DNA of 64,000 nucleotides from Bifidobacterium actinocoloniiforme DSM 22766 (GCF_001263395.1 NZ_CP011786.1:124001-188000); one strand, 5' to 3'; counted from the stretch's first letter, positions 20,210 to 29,508 are shown. Numbers and translations: made by a program. Notes: generated by a model not told the origin, from the letters alone.

Positions 20210-22840
20210 ATGCCAGGAGCAAATCTGACCCGAGTGGAAGCGCAAGAGCGCGCGAGCATCGTTTCCAACCCTAAATACGCAGTCAGCCTGGATCTGACCC
20301 AGGGGCCCAAGAGCTTTATTTCAGAAGCGGTCATCAGCTTCGACGCCGCCAAGCGCGGGGCCTCTACGTTTTTGGACCTGATCGGCTCCCGGGTCGATTC
20401 GGTGGAGCTCAACGGGGTGGCTTTGGACCCGGCCGAAGTCTGGAAGGACAGCCGCATTGAGCTCAAGGGTTTGAAGGCCCACAACGAGGCGAGGGTGAAA
20501 GCCCTGTGCGATTACTCCCATACCGGCGAGGGCCTCCACCGGTCCGTGGACCCCTCCGACGGGCGCGTCTACCTCTACAGCCAGTTCGAGGTGCCGGACG
20601 CCCGCCGCATGTACGCGGTCTTCGATCAGCCCGACCTTAAGGCCACCTTCGACTTCTCGGTCGTCGCCCCGCAGTCCTGGATCGTCTTGGGGAACATGCC
20701 CGCCTCCTCCTGCGAGCCAGTGGACCAGCAGACCCAGCCGGGCACCTTGGAAAAGGCGCCAGCAGAGGGCTGCAAGCGCTGGGTGTTCGAGACCACGCCC
20801 AAGATGAGCTCTTACTTAACCGCTATCTGCGCCGGACCCTACGCCAAGTGGACCACCGAGTTCGCCAACGAGGATGGGCGCACGGTGCCTATGGGGCTCT
20901 ACTGCCGCCAGGCCTTGCGGCCCGCGCTCGAAAAAGACGTGGACTACCTCTTCGATGTCACCCAGAAGGGCTTCGCCTTCTACGCCAAGACCTGGGGCGT
21001 GCCCTACCCCTACGCCAAGTACGACCAGATCTTCGTGCCCGAGTACAACGCCGGCGCTATGGAGAACATCGGGCTGGTGACCTTCCGCGACCAGTACATC
21101 TTCGAGTCCAAGGCCACCGGCGCGAAAATCAACCGGCGCGTGGAGACCGTCCTGCACGAGCTGGCGCACATGTGGTTCGGCGACCTGGTGACGATGAAGT
21201 GGTGGAACGACCTGTGGCTCAACGAGTCCTTCGCCGAGTTCATGTCCACCCTGTGCACCGCCGAGGCGACCGAATGGTCCGACGACTGGGCCACCTTCTG
21301 CTCGGGCGAAAAGTCCTGGGCCTTGACCGAGGACCAGCTGCCCACGACCCACCCGATCGTGGCGCCGATCAATGACCTGCACGACACCGAGGTGAACTTC
21401 GACGGCATCACCTACGCCAAGGGCGCTTCCGTCTTGAAGCAGCTGGTGGCCTACGTGGGCAGGGAGCGCTTCTTCGAGGGCATCCACAACTACTTGGACA
21501 AGCACGCCTATGGCAATGCCACCCTGGCCGACCTGCTGGCCGAGCTGGAAGCCACCTCCGGGCGCGACCTCAAGGCTTGGTCCGCCAAGTGGCTGCAGGA
21601 GTCCGGGATTAACACGCTGACGACGAAGCTGGCCTGCGACGAGTCAGGCGTCATCACTTCCTTCGCCATTGAGCAGAGCGCGCCCGAAGAGCATCCGGTC
21701 CTGCGCCCCCACCGCCTTGCCGTCGGCTTCTACAGCATGGGCGAGGACGGTCAGGTGATGAGAACCGACCGTTTCGAGGTGGATATCGACGGCGCTTCCA
21801 CGCCTATCGCCGAGCTGGTAGGCAAGCGCCGGCCCGATTTCATCTTGGTCAACGATGACGACCTGACTTACGCCAAGCTGCGCTTGGACGCGGATTCGCT
21901 GGCGTTCGCGCGGGACCACCTGGGCGCCTTCAACGATTCGCTGGCCCGAGCCATCGTTTTGCTCGGATTCTGGGACATGACCCGCGACGGGCAATACCCG
22001 GCCGAGGATTTCATCGACGTGGTCTTGCGGACGTTGGCCACCGAGCGCCAGTCCACCACCTTCCGCTACGCCCTGGCGCAGCTGTCGACCACGGCCCACT
22101 CGTATGTGGCGGACAAGACCCGGCCCGAGGTGCTGGAACATGTGGCGCAAGGCCTATGGAAGCTGGCCATGGCGGCTGAGCCCGGTTCCGACGAGCAGTT
22201 GCAACTGGTCCAGGCCTACCTGGGTTACGGCGATGACGAAGACTTCGGCGACCACGCCCGCGCCTTACTTGCTGGCGAGAGCGAGCTGAAAGGCTTGGAA
22301 GTGGACAACAACATGCGCTGGGCCGTGATTCACGCTATGGCCGCCCAGAACATGGCTTCCGAGGCGGACATCCAGGCTGAGCTCGACAGGCGCGACTCCA
22401 CGGAGAACCGAGAGTTCGCCATGGGCGCCCGCGCGGCCCGGCCTTCCAAGGCGGCCAAAGCATGGGCCTGGGATCAAGCCTTGCACAACGCCGACCTGAC
22501 CAACGCCCAGATCGAGGCGGTGGCGGACGGCTTCTCCGGCTCCGGGGACGAGGATCTGTTCGCGCCCTATGTGGACAAGTTCTTTAAGGTAGTCGACTGG
22601 GTCTGGTCCCACAAGACCTTCCATATCGCCGAAACCTTGCTCAACCCGCTCTCCGCGGGCGGCCTCTACCCCTACAAGGCGGACCCGGCCGCCCTGGTGC
22701 GCGCTGGCGAGCACTGGCTGGCCGACCACACGGACGCCCCCAAGGCGCTGCGAGGCATGATAATCCAGAACGTGGAAGCCTCCCGCCGAGTTTTGCGCGT
22801 ACGCGCCTACAACCAACACTTGTCCAAGCGCGCCCGCTGA
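20210..22840 (+). CDS. pepN: Aminopeptidase N (M1 zinc metallopeptidase)
   Basis: Cytoplasmic peptidase removing N-terminal residues from peptides. 876 aa. The GAMEN exopeptidase motif lies in YNAGAMENIGLVTF (about 282) and the zinc motif HELAHMWFGDLV (about 318), with the third ligand Glu in WLNESFAEF about 20 residues later. The C-terminal ERAP1-like helical region includes the ATEWSDDWATF and TLL...GG segments seen in actinobacterial PepN. The start is taken at the ATG at 20210, preceded by AAAGGA at seven bases and by the conserved NLTRVEAQERA N-terminus; an open frame to 20063 has no similarity. Monocistronic, ended by a strong terminator. Confidence 0.93.
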   Translation: MPGANLTRVEAQERASIVSNPKYAVSLDLTQGPKSFISEAVISFDAAKRGASTFLDLIGSRVDSVELNGVALDPAEVWKDSRIELKGLKAHNEARVKALCDYSHTGEGLHRSVDPSDGRVYLYSQFEVPDARRMYAVFDQPDLKATFDFSVVAPQSWIVLGNMPASSCEPVDQQTQPGTLEKAPAEGCKRWVFETTPKMSSYLTAICAGPYAKWTTEFANEDGRTVPMGLYCRQALRPALEKDVDYLFDVTQKGFAFYAKTWGVPYPYAKYDQIFVPEYNAGAMENIGLVTFRDQYIFESKATGAKINRRVETVLHELAHMWFGDLVTMKWWNDLWLNESFAEFMSTLCTAEATEWSDDWATFCSGEKSWALTEDQLPTTHPIVAPINDLHDTEVNFDGITYAKGASVLKQLVAYVGRERFFEGIHNYLDKHAYGNATLADLLAELEATSGRDLKAWSAKWLQESGINTLTTKLACDESGVITSFAIEQSAPEEHPVLRPHRLAVGFYSMGEDGQVMRTDRFEVDIDGASTPIAELVGKRRPDFILVNDDDLTYAKLRLDADSLAFARDHLGAFNDSLARAIVLLGFWDMTRDGQYPAEDFIDVVLRTLATERQSTTFRYALAQLSTTAHSYVADKTRPEVLEHVAQGLWKLAMAAEPGSDEQLQLVQAYLGYGDDEDFGDHARALLAGESELKGLEVDNNMRWAVIHAMAAQNMASEADIQAELDRRDSTENREFAMGARAARPSKAAKAWAWDQALHNADLTNAQIEAVADGFSGSGDEDLFAPYVDKFFKVVDWVWSHKTFHIAETLLNPLSAGGLYPYKADPAALVRAGEHWLADHTDAPKALRGMIIQNVEASRRVLRVRAYNQHLSKRAR

Positions 22841-22853
22841 CCCGCTGATCGAC

Positions 22854-22910
22854 AAAGGCCCCCAAAGCCTCACGCGCCGTGCTTGGCGGGTGAAGGCTTC
22901 GGGGGCCTTT
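22854..22910 (+). terminator. Terminator after pepN
   Basis: Long stem AAAGGCCCCCAAAGCCT / AGGCTTCGGGGGCCTTT around a 23-nt loop, 13 nt past the pepN stop, with the right arm ending in TTT. Confidence 0.8.
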
Positions 22911-23009
22911 ACGGGCTTGCGGGCTTGGGGCTGGCGGGCGGGCTAAGCTGGTCGGGTATGCTTTTCGCGGGCCTGGGGGCCCGTCCGCGCGTGAGACAAG
23001 AGGAGTACA

Positions 23010-24386
23010 ATGCCGAGGCTGTTTGGAACTGATGGGGTACGAGGACTGGCGAACCGGGATTTGACCGCTCAGTTGGCCCTGAACATGGGCGACGCGGCGG
23101 TGCGCGTGCTGGGCGCTGGCGGTGAGCGCTCCGGCGGGCGACGACGGGCCCTGATCGGGCGGGACACCCGAGTCTCCGGTGACTTCTTGGCTTCCGCCCT
23201 GGCAGCAGGCATGTCGGCCGGCGGGTTCGACGTGATCGATGTGGGCATCATCCCCACCCCTGGCATCGCCTACCTGACCTCGGTGCTCAACGTGGAGATG
23301 GGTGCGGTCATCTCCGCCTCCCACAACCCCATGCCCGATAACGGCATCAAGTTCTTCGCCCGGGGCGGTTTCAAGCTGCCCGACGCGAAAGAGGACGAGA
23401 TCGAGGCGGTGCTGGGCCAGGACTGGAAGCGGCCCACCGGCGAGGGCGTGGGTCGCGTCTCCCACGACACGGTGACCGCCACGAACATGTACATCGACCA
23501 CCTGGTGGAATCAGTGGCCCCGATCGGTCCCGACAAGACCCAGCCCAAGCCCCTGGACGGGCTGCGGTTGGTGGCTGACTGCGCCAACGGCGCCACTTCG
23601 GTCGTGGCGCCGGAGGCTCTGCGCCGGGCCGGAGCGGACGTGGTCGTGATTAACGCCTCGCCCGACGGGTACAACATCAACAAGCACGCGGGCTCCACCC
23701 ATCCAGAGCAGCTGCAGACCATGGTCAGGGCCTCGGACGCCGCTATGGGTGTGGCTTTCGATGGTGACGCCGACCGCTGCCTGGCGGTGGATGAAGACGG
23801 CAACATGGTGAACGGCGACCAGATAATGGGCATCCTGGCCCGGGCCAAGCAGTGTGACGGCAAGTTGGCCAACGACACCTTGGTCGTCACCGTGATGAGC
23901 AACCTGGGACTCAAGCTGGCCCTGAAAGACATGGGCATCGCCACCGTGCAGACCGGGGTGGGCGACCGCTACGTGCTGGAGGAGATGCTGCGCGGCGGCT
24001 ACACCCTGGGCGGCGAGCAGTCCGGCCATGTGATCAATCGCGAGTTCGCCACGACCGGCGACGGCACGCTCACGGCGCTGACCTTGGCCAGGGAAGTGGT
24101 CCGCTCGGGCAAGAGCTTGAAGGAGCTGGCCGCCGACTTCCCCCAGCTGCCCCAGCAGCTGATCAACGTGCCGGGTGTGGACAAGGCCGCCGCTCCCACC
24201 AATGCCAAGGTCCAGGCCGCTGTGGCGCGTGAGGAGGCCGCCCTGGGCGACACCGGCCGCGTGCTCCTGCGGCCCTCGGGCACCGAACCTCTGGTGCGCG
24301 TGATGGTGGAGGCCGCCAGTCAGGAGCAGGCGGACGGGGTCTGCCGCCGGCTGGCGCAAGTGGTGACCGACGAACTGTCCCTGTAA
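23010..24386 (+). CDS. glmM: Phosphoglucosamine mutase
   Basis: Interconverts glucosamine-6-phosphate and glucosamine-1-phosphate for UDP-GlcNAc and peptidoglycan. 458 aa. The protein starts PRLFGTDGVRGLANRDLT; the catalytic phosphoserine loop is ISASHNPMPDNGIKFF (about 100-116); the magnesium-binding loop is FDGDADRCLAVD (about 250); the sugar-binding loop is GGEQSGHVI; and the phosphate-binding C-terminus is LRPSGTEPLVRVMVEA. ATG with AGAGGAG at six bases. def follows after 114 nt in the same direction. Confidence 0.95.
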   Translation: MPRLFGTDGVRGLANRDLTAQLALNMGDAAVRVLGAGGERSGGRRRALIGRDTRVSGDFLASALAAGMSAGGFDVIDVGIIPTPGIAYLTSVLNVEMGAVISASHNPMPDNGIKFFARGGFKLPDAKEDEIEAVLGQDWKRPTGEGVGRVSHDTVTATNMYIDHLVESVAPIGPDKTQPKPLDGLRLVADCANGATSVVAPEALRRAGADVVVINASPDGYNINKHAGSTHPEQLQTMVRASDAAMGVAFDGDADRCLAVDEDGNMVNGDQIMGILARAKQCDGKLANDTLVVTVMSNLGLKLALKDMGIATVQTGVGDRYVLEEMLRGGYTLGGEQSGHVINREFATTGDGTLTALTLAREVVRSGKSLKELAADFPQLPQQLINVPGVDKAAAPTNAKVQAAVAREEAALGDTGRVLLRPSGTEPLVRVMVEAASQEQADGVCRRLAQVVTDELSL

Positions 24387-24500
24387 GGGGCGACAATAGG
24401 CCTTTAAAGCCCTTTTCCGGCCTGTGGCCCGCGCCCCGCGCGCTGGACGCTACTACTTTGACGTTGGCGGGTCGCCGTCGGCGCGAATCGTGGAGGAAGC

Positions 24501-25154
24501 ATGTTTACCAGGAACGCGAATGTGGACGCCGAACTCAACCGCGAGGTGGAGCGGATGCTGGCCCAGGCGGGTGAGGACCTGATTGTGCCGATCGTGCAGT
24601 TGGGCGAGCCGGTCCTGCGCCAGGAGGCTGTCGAATACCGTGGTCAGCTCAAGCGCAAGACCCTGCTAAAGCTGATTGAATCCATGCGCCGAACCATGCT
24701 TGACGCGCCGGGGGTGGGTCTGGCCGCTCCCCAGATTGGGTTGGGCCTGGCTTTCGCGGTGATCGAAGACCACCAGCGCGACAGTGAGGACGACCCGCGT
24801 GAGATCGCCGAACTGCCCTTCCGTGCGATCATCAACCCGCATTATGAGCCGATCGGCGATAAGAAAGCGTCCTTCTACGAGGGCTGCTTGTCCTTCTCCG
24901 GCTATCAGGCGGTGCGCGAACGCTGGCTGGACGTGCAAGCCAGCTGGGAGGACGAGACCGGCAAGCGTCACGAGGAGCGTCTGCACGGCTGGCCCGCCCG
25001 CATCTTCCAGCACGAGACCGACCACCTACGCGGCGAGGTGTACATCGACCAGGCCCAGACCCGGTCCCTGTCCAGCGACGATAATTTGGGCGAATACTGG
25101 GCTTACGATCCAGTCCCCACCCAAGCCGCCAAGGAGCTCGGCTTCGAGCTGTAA
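24501..25154 (+). CDS. def: Peptide deformylase
   Basis: Removes the formyl group from nascent N-terminal methionine. 217 aa, at the long end for the family. The three metal/active-site motifs are present: GVGLAAPQIG (about 71), EGCLSFSGY (about 126, with metal-ligand Cys) and QHETDHLRGEVYID (about 170, HExxH-type). The N-terminus carries about 35 residues (NADAELNREVERMLAQAG) ahead of the usual IVQLGEPVLRQ. ATG with GTGGAGG upstream. Confidence 0.93.
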   Translation: MFTRNANVDAELNREVERMLAQAGEDLIVPIVQLGEPVLRQEAVEYRGQLKRKTLLKLIESMRRTMLDAPGVGLAAPQIGLGLAFAVIEDHQRDSEDDPREIAELPFRAIINPHYEPIGDKKASFYEGCLSFSGYQAVRERWLDVQASWEDETGKRHEERLHGWPARIFQHETDHLRGEVYIDQAQTRSLSSDDNLGEYWAYDPVPTQAAKELGFEL

Positions 25155-25203
25155 CGGAGCGCGCCGGCCCGCATCAGTGGTCCAGCGCACCGGCCTGTGA
25201 ATG

Positions 25204-25213
25204 CCCCCCCCCC
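25204..25213. repeat. Ten-base poly-C tract
   Basis: A run of ten C lies between the convergent def and YedK-like genes, seven bases from the YedK-like stop. It is one of three C-tracts of nine or ten bases in this window and is prone to slippage, but it is intergenic and both gene ends lie outside it. Confidence 0.9.
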
Positions 25214-25219
25214 ACCCGC

Positions 25220-25888
25220 TCAGAGACGGAGGGTGATGCCCTCGGTCAGCTGCGGCCCATCCCCGGTGAGGGGCGCCACTTGCCAGTGCAGGAGCCGGGC
25301 GGACAGGGCCAGGCCGGCTCGGGCCGCTGTCGGCAGGATGCGCTCGCCGTCCACCTCCGGGTCCAGCCAGTCGTCCGCCAGGTTACGGTCGATCAGGACC
25401 GGCATCCGGTCGTGGACCTCGGCTGCGCCGCCCTGGGCCTGGGTGGTCAGGATGGTCCCAGTCAGGAGCCAGGCTGAACGCTCATCCGCCCGCCACCAGG
25501 AGTAGAGCCCGCCAATCAGCAACGGTTCCCCGTCCGGGAAGCTGAAGTAATGGGGGTCGTGGGAGGCGCTCCACTCGTAGTAGCCTGAGGCTGGTATCAA
25601 CGCCCGATGGCTGCGCGCGGCCTGCGCGTAGGTGGGCTTGTCCAGCGCTGACTCCACGCGGGCGTTGTGGGTGGGGTAGGCCAGCTTAGGGGACGCGGCC
25701 CAAGGCGGCAGTAAGTTCCACAGAGCCGCGTTCAGGTGGCGTTCGCCGCGCATGTCTTGAGCGATCAGCGCGATCCGCTGCCCCGGTGAGATGTTCCAGG
25801 AGGCAGGGGGAAGGCTTGGGCCAGGGGTCGCTGAAAAGTCCCGTTCCAAAGCTTGGTAGTCCACATTAGCCGCGAATCGTCCGCACAC
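25220..25888 (-). CDS. SOS response-associated peptidase family protein (YedK/HMCES-like)
   Basis: Family that caps abasic sites in single-stranded DNA by a thiazolidine crosslink through Cys2. The N-terminus is MCGRFA, leaving Cys2 exposed after Met removal. Other family signatures: WNISPGQRI, LWNLLPPWA, THNARVES (the NAR loop), LIPASGYYEW with the catalytic Glu, LLTGTILTTQA, and VHDRMPVLID with the catalytic His. 222 aa, normal size. The start is the ATG encoding MCGRF. Convergent with def. Confidence 0.9.
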   Translation of the reverse strand: MCGRFAANVDYQALERDFSATPGPSLPPASWNISPGQRIALIAQDMRGERHLNAALWNLLPPWAASPKLAYPTHNARVESALDKPTYAQAARSHRALIPASGYYEWSASHDPHYFSFPDGEPLLIGGLYSWWRADERSAWLLTGTILTTQAQGGAAEVHDRMPVLIDRNLADDWLDPEVDGERILPTAARAGLALSARLLHWQVAPLTGDGPQLTEGITLRL

Positions 25889-26002
25889 GAACCTTATTCT
25901 ATCGGCCCGCGTGCGCTCTGGCCGGGCCTGGGCCTCGCTGGCGCAGGAGCACTAGAATGGGCCTTGTACACAAGCAAGCCTAGATAGGATGAAGGTGCTC
26001 AT

Positions 26003-26206
26003 ATGGATGAGAAGACACTGGTTGGCAAGCTGACCGATGCGCAGACCGTGAACGATGTGATCGAGATCGCCAACGAGGCCGGTAAGCAGCTCGACATCGA
26101 GCACGCCGATGCGCTCTTCGGCCGGATCAACCAGACCAAGAACGAGGTGGCCGAGCTCTCCGGTGACACGATCGAGAAGATCGTCAAGGAGGTCTTCGGC
26201 ATCTGA
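26003..26206 (+). CDS. 67-residue conserved-looking small protein, Nif11-leader-like
   Basis: Well-formed small gene: GAAGGTG about five bases before the ATG and a 17-bp perfect terminator just after the stop. The protein is acidic and helical; its pattern (LTDAQTVNDVIEIANEAGKQLD, then ELSGDTIEKIV) resembles Nif11-type RiPP leader peptides, in which an L-x-x-A-x-s-x-x-E-v-x-x-x-A-x-x-x-G helix precedes an EL(S/T)-(D/E)-x-x-L/I-E motif. The usual Gly-Gly cleavage site and core are absent: it ends IVKEVFGI. No RiPP enzymes are nearby. Function unknown; it may simply be a small conserved bifidobacterial protein. Confidence 0.7.
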   Translation: MDEKTLVGKLTDAQTVNDVIEIANEAGKQLDIEHADALFGRINQTKNEVAELSGDTIEKIVKEVFGI

Positions 26207-26229
26207 GCCGGACGCTCAGGGCCATCCGC

Positions 26230-26266
26230 AAGCCCGCCCCGCTGGCGACGCCAGCGGGGCGGGCTT
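26230..26266 (+). terminator. Perfect 17-bp terminator hairpin
   Basis: AAGCCCGCCCCGCTGGC, loop GAC, and its exact complement ending in GGGCTT, starting 24 nt after the small gene's stop. Confidence 0.85.
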
Positions 26267-26341
26267 CATGCATTCCTGAGGGTTAAGCCCTTTTCACGCG
26301 CTGCGTTCGTTTGGGCGGGAAGTCTGGTGTTTGCCGGCCGG

Positions 26342-27247
26342 TCAGCGAGCCGAGGTTTGTTCTTGACCGGCGCACTCCACCCGGGTGCGGGCTGGGTCGA
26401 TGCAGGCCGGGTCCAGGGTCAGCTGGCCCACTGAGTCAGCGCTGATGACGCCGCCCGAGGGGTTGAGGATGCTGTCTATCCGGCCATCCACTTGAGCATG
26501 GACGGTGGAGTATTCGAACGCCAGTGTGGTGTTCAGAAGCTTGCAGCGCCGCAGGGTCAGGTTTTCTATGTAGCACAGGCCTTGCAGGCTTTCGATCGTG
26601 CAGTTTTCGAAGGTTAGGTTGCGTGAGTTCCAACCCAGGTATTCACCATAGATATAGGAGTCCTTGACCGTCACGTCGTGGGTGTTCCAGAAGGCGTCCT
26701 TGGAGAGCAGCCGGGAGTGCTCGATTGTGATGTCGCAGCCCCCGTCGAAGGCGTAGTTGCCGGACAGGTTGAAGTCGCTGGCGTGTATGCCGTTGCTGTC
26801 CTTGCCGAAGTAGTCGCCCTGGGCGGTCACGCCCTCCAGGTCGATGTCCGAGCATGTCCATAGGGTCTCGTCCGCGTTGGGCATGGACACGTGCCGCAGT
26901 CGGATGCCGCTGGAGCGGCGGAAGGTTTTGGGGGCCTCGATTGTCGAATCGCGGATGGTGATGTCGTGGGTGTACCAGATGCCGGAGCGGGCCATCTCGA
27001 ACAGGGTGCAATCCTGCATGCGCACGTGCTCGCTGTACCACAGAGGGTACTTCCACTGGAAAAGCGCGCCCGTGAGGTTGATATCGCTCGCATGCTTGAG
27101 AGGGGATTCACCGTCGGCGAAGGTCGTATCCACGAAGTCGTGATCATGGGCGCGGAAGGCGGCGCGCTCTCCGGTCAAGCGTTCTTGGCGGGTGGACGGC
27201 CGTTGGTGGCTGGGGTCGCCTGTCTCATGCTGGTTTCTTGCTTCCAA
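26342..27247 (-). CDS. DUF3737-family right-handed beta-helix protein
   Basis: About 301 aa of short repeating strands (ITIRDSTIEAP, DVTVKDSYIYG, NLTFENCTIES, NLTLRRCKLLN), the pattern of a pectate-lyase-like beta-helix. The sequence ADGESPLKHASDINLTGALFQWKYPLWYSEHV is characteristic of DUF3737. Function unknown; no signal peptide, so cytoplasmic. No Met lies ahead of the conserved TGERAAF other than the TTG-encoded start at 27247, which has AAAGGACGAAGG upstream; that start is accepted with moderate confidence. Alone in its transcription unit. Confidence 0.8.
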   Translation of the reverse strand: MEARNQHETGDPSHQRPSTRQERLTGERAAFRAHDHDFVDTTFADGESPLKHASDINLTGALFQWKYPLWYSEHVRMQDCTLFEMARSGIWYTHDITIRDSTIEAPKTFRRSSGIRLRHVSMPNADETLWTCSDIDLEGVTAQGDYFGKDSNGIHASDFNLSGNYAFDGGCDITIEHSRLLSKDAFWNTHDVTVKDSYIYGEYLGWNSRNLTFENCTIESLQGLCYIENLTLRRCKLLNTTLAFEYSTVHAQVDGRIDSILNPSGGVISADSVGQLTLDPACIDPARTRVECAGQEQTSAR

Positions 27248-27632
27248 GATGCCTTCGTCCTTTCCTGATCTTGTCTCTTCAAGATGTTGCCGCGTTTTAA
27301 CCCCTCAAGGAAATTCATATCAGATGTCTATTGTTCGCACGTGCGTATGCCTATCGCTTATGATTCTAGGGGTTTGTCGGGTGGTGTTTGAGATTCGCTC
27401 CTGGATGATGACCTGGAAGAAGCGCAGGGGGGAAGGAGGCTGGGCGGGTGAACGAGTAGATTCAATGGGCGGTGGATGGCAATGTGCGCCATCCACCGGC
27501 CACATGTGCTGCCACCTGCCGCCCAGGACACTGGCTATCGGTCCTCCTGACGGGGGGCCAGTGCGTTTGTTTTCTTGCTGGTTCACCCACCGCCTCCTTC
27601 GTTGACCCCCGGGGCTTCCTCGGCTGGCGGGC
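27248..27632. other. Gene-free stretch upstream of DUF3737 gene
   Basis: 385 nt between the DUF3737 start and the dehydrogenase stop, both on the minus strand. It must contain the DUF3737 promoter; the AT-rich part at 27290-27375 is the likely place, although I could not pick a convincing -35/-10 pair. I see nothing else. Confidence 0.5.
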
Positions 27633-28697
27633 TCAGACTTGCGAGACCCGTAGGAGGGACTTGATTGTAGTCCGCTGGTCCATGTCCCGGTAAGCTTGGG
27701 CCACGTGGTCCAGGTCATATTCGGCGGTGAACACGCGGCCGGGGTTTATGCTTCCGGCCAGCACCGCATCAAGCAGGACCTTCTGGTCCCAGGTGCGGAC
27801 CGAGGCGGGTCCTCCGCGTAGGCCGGTGTTGTGGTAGAAGGTTTCCTCGGCGTCCACATGCTCGTCATGAGGAACGCCCACCCTTCCGACCACGGCACCG
27901 TTGCGGGCTATGGCCAGGGCAGTGGCGGTGGATTGCCTTGAGCCGACGCATTCAAGTACCGCGTCCGCGCCCCAACCGTCGGTCAATTCTCTGACTTTGT
28001 CCACGGCTTCCCGCCCGCGTTCGCTCACGATGTCATCAGCGCCGAACTCGCGGGCCATATCCTGGCGTTCCTTGTGGCCGGATAGGGCGATGATGCGATT
28101 GGCTCCGCGCAACTTGGCGGCGATGACCCCGCACAGGCCCACGGCACCGTCGCCGACCACGGCTACTGTGTCTCCCGGTTTGACCTCCGCCATAGCCGCC
28201 GCATGGTAACCGGTGCCCATCACGTCGGAGAGGGTCAACAGGTTGTCCAGCATCTGATCGGAGAAGCCGCGCGCACGCTCACGGCCGCCTGGGACCATTA
28301 CAACCGTGCCGTCAGCCAGGGGCACTCGCATGTATTCGGCCTGTGCACCCAAGCCAGGCTCGCCGGCGTCAAAGAACCCACCGTTCGGGCAAGTGGCTTC
28401 GAAACCGGCCTTGCAAACGGGGCAGACCCCGCAGGAGTAGGCGAAGGGGACGATGATGAAATCTCCGGGCCGCACGGACGAGACGCGCGAACCCACCTGG
28501 TCCACGACGCCGATCGCCTCGTGGCCGACGCTGCTGCCTGCCGGGCGGGGGCTGGTGCCCCGGTACCACCACAGGTCGGACCCGCACACGCAGGCGCGCA
28601 CCACACGCATGACGAGCTCATCGGGATTGGTGGGGCTGGGCTTGACTGCCTCTTGGCATTCAATCTGGCGGGTGCCTTGGAAAATCGCTGCTTTCAT
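27633..28697 (-). CDS. Zinc-dependent alcohol dehydrogenase (medium-chain family)
   Basis: NAD(P)-linked MDR enzyme, 354 aa. Catalytic zinc region ACVCGSDLWWYRG (about 38) with GHEAIGVV (about 62); structural zinc lobe SCGVCPVCKAGFEATCPNGG (about 92-112); Rossmann motif VAVVGDGAVGLCG (about 170). Residues SGHKERQDMAREFGAD follow the NAD-binding strand. The substrate is unknown; family relatives include threonine, sorbitol and formaldehyde dehydrogenases. The ATG at 28697 is chosen for AAGGAG seven bases upstream and the conserved MKAAIF start. It follows the cyclophilin-like gene on the same strand (169-nt gap) and both diverge from a LysR regulator. Confidence 0.88.
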   Translation of the reverse strand: MKAAIFQGTRQIECQEAVKPSPTNPDELVMRVVRACVCGSDLWWYRGTSPRPAGSSVGHEAIGVVDQVGSRVSSVRPGDFIIVPFAYSCGVCPVCKAGFEATCPNGGFFDAGEPGLGAQAEYMRVPLADGTVVMVPGGRERARGFSDQMLDNLLTLSDVMGTGYHAAAMAEVKPGDTVAVVGDGAVGLCGVIAAKLRGANRIIALSGHKERQDMAREFGADDIVSERGREAVDKVRELTDGWGADAVLECVGSRQSTATALAIARNGAVVGRVGVPHDEHVDAEETFYHNTGLRGGPASVRTWDQKVLLDAVLAGSINPGRVFTAEYDLDHVAQAYRDMDQRTTIKSLLRVSQV

Positions 28698-28866
28698 CGT
28701 TTCGCTCCTTAGCTTAGGAATCAAAGGTTCTCGCGGGGGTCCGTCGGGCCTCGGGGCCGCATGGGCAGATTGGGCCTGTTCCCGGCGCCGCCTCCACTGC
28801 GGCTGGCATGGTCCTCGACGTCCGCTGCCGCGCGTCGCCGCTGGGGCCAACGGTTGGTTGGCTGGT

Positions 28867-29421
28867 TCAGACGGTGGTGAAGCTGAAGTTCACGCTGACC
28901 GTGCCGGGTCTGAGTGTCTGCGCAAGGCTTTCGGGCTGCTCCACCCATCCCAGTCTGGTGTAGGCGTAGGAGGTGCGGAAGGTCTTGAAGAATAGGGTCA
29001 GGCAGTCCGAACCGTAGAGCATCAGGTCCCCGGCTCGGATTTCGCCGACCGCCTGGGGCTCGCTGGGGATGGGCCGGTCGAAGAAGTGGTATTTTTCGGT
29101 GCCGTTGAGCTCGTTCATTCGCAGGGTGGTCGGCATCCGTCGGGTGAACTCCTGGGCCGCGCAGCCGCTTGCAAGCCGCGCCTGGAAGACGGTGCCGTCG
29201 ATGGTGATGTTGATGGGGGCCTCCTTCTGATCCGCTTGGTCCTGATCGTTGGCTTGCAGCCTGGTAGGCACGGCGCCGGGGGAGCTCGGGACCGAACCCG
29301 TGGCTGCTTGGTGGATGAGGGGATCGGCCCGCTTGCGTAGCAAGCTGAACCGGACATGGCGAGCAGGGCCCGTCAGGCAAGCCGCCAGGGCGCTTTTGCG
29401 TATGCGTGTCCGTCGCGTCAT
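28867..29421 (-). CDS. Exported cyclophilin-like-fold protein
   Basis: About 184 aa. A basic start (MTRRTRIRKSALAACLTG) looks like a poor signal or membrane sequence, followed by a low-complexity region to about residue 70 and then a domain PINITIDGTVFQARLASGCAAQEF...LRMNELNGTEKYHFFDRPIPS...VGEIRAGDLMLYGSDCLTLFFKTF, the pattern of the 'cyclophilin-like fold' (DUF369-type) proteins common near flavin or NAD(P)H oxidoreductases. Function unknown. ATG at 29421 with GAGGGG upstream. Its neighbours, a dehydrogenase and a divergent LysR gene, suggest a small redox regulon. Confidence 0.7.
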   Translation of the reverse strand: MTRRTRIRKSALAACLTGPARHVRFSLLRKRADPLIHQAATGSVPSSPGAVPTRLQANDQDQADQKEAPINITIDGTVFQARLASGCAAQEFTRRMPTTLRMNELNGTEKYHFFDRPIPSEPQAVGEIRAGDLMLYGSDCLTLFFKTFRTSYAYTRLGWVEQPESLAQTLRPGTVSVNFSFTTV

Positions 29422-29508
29422 GGCTGTCCCCTCTCTGATTATCTGCAATTGCTTGTCAGCCTAGAAGTGCCGAGGGTATATATCAAATGTTTATAAGTAA
29501 TGAGATTT

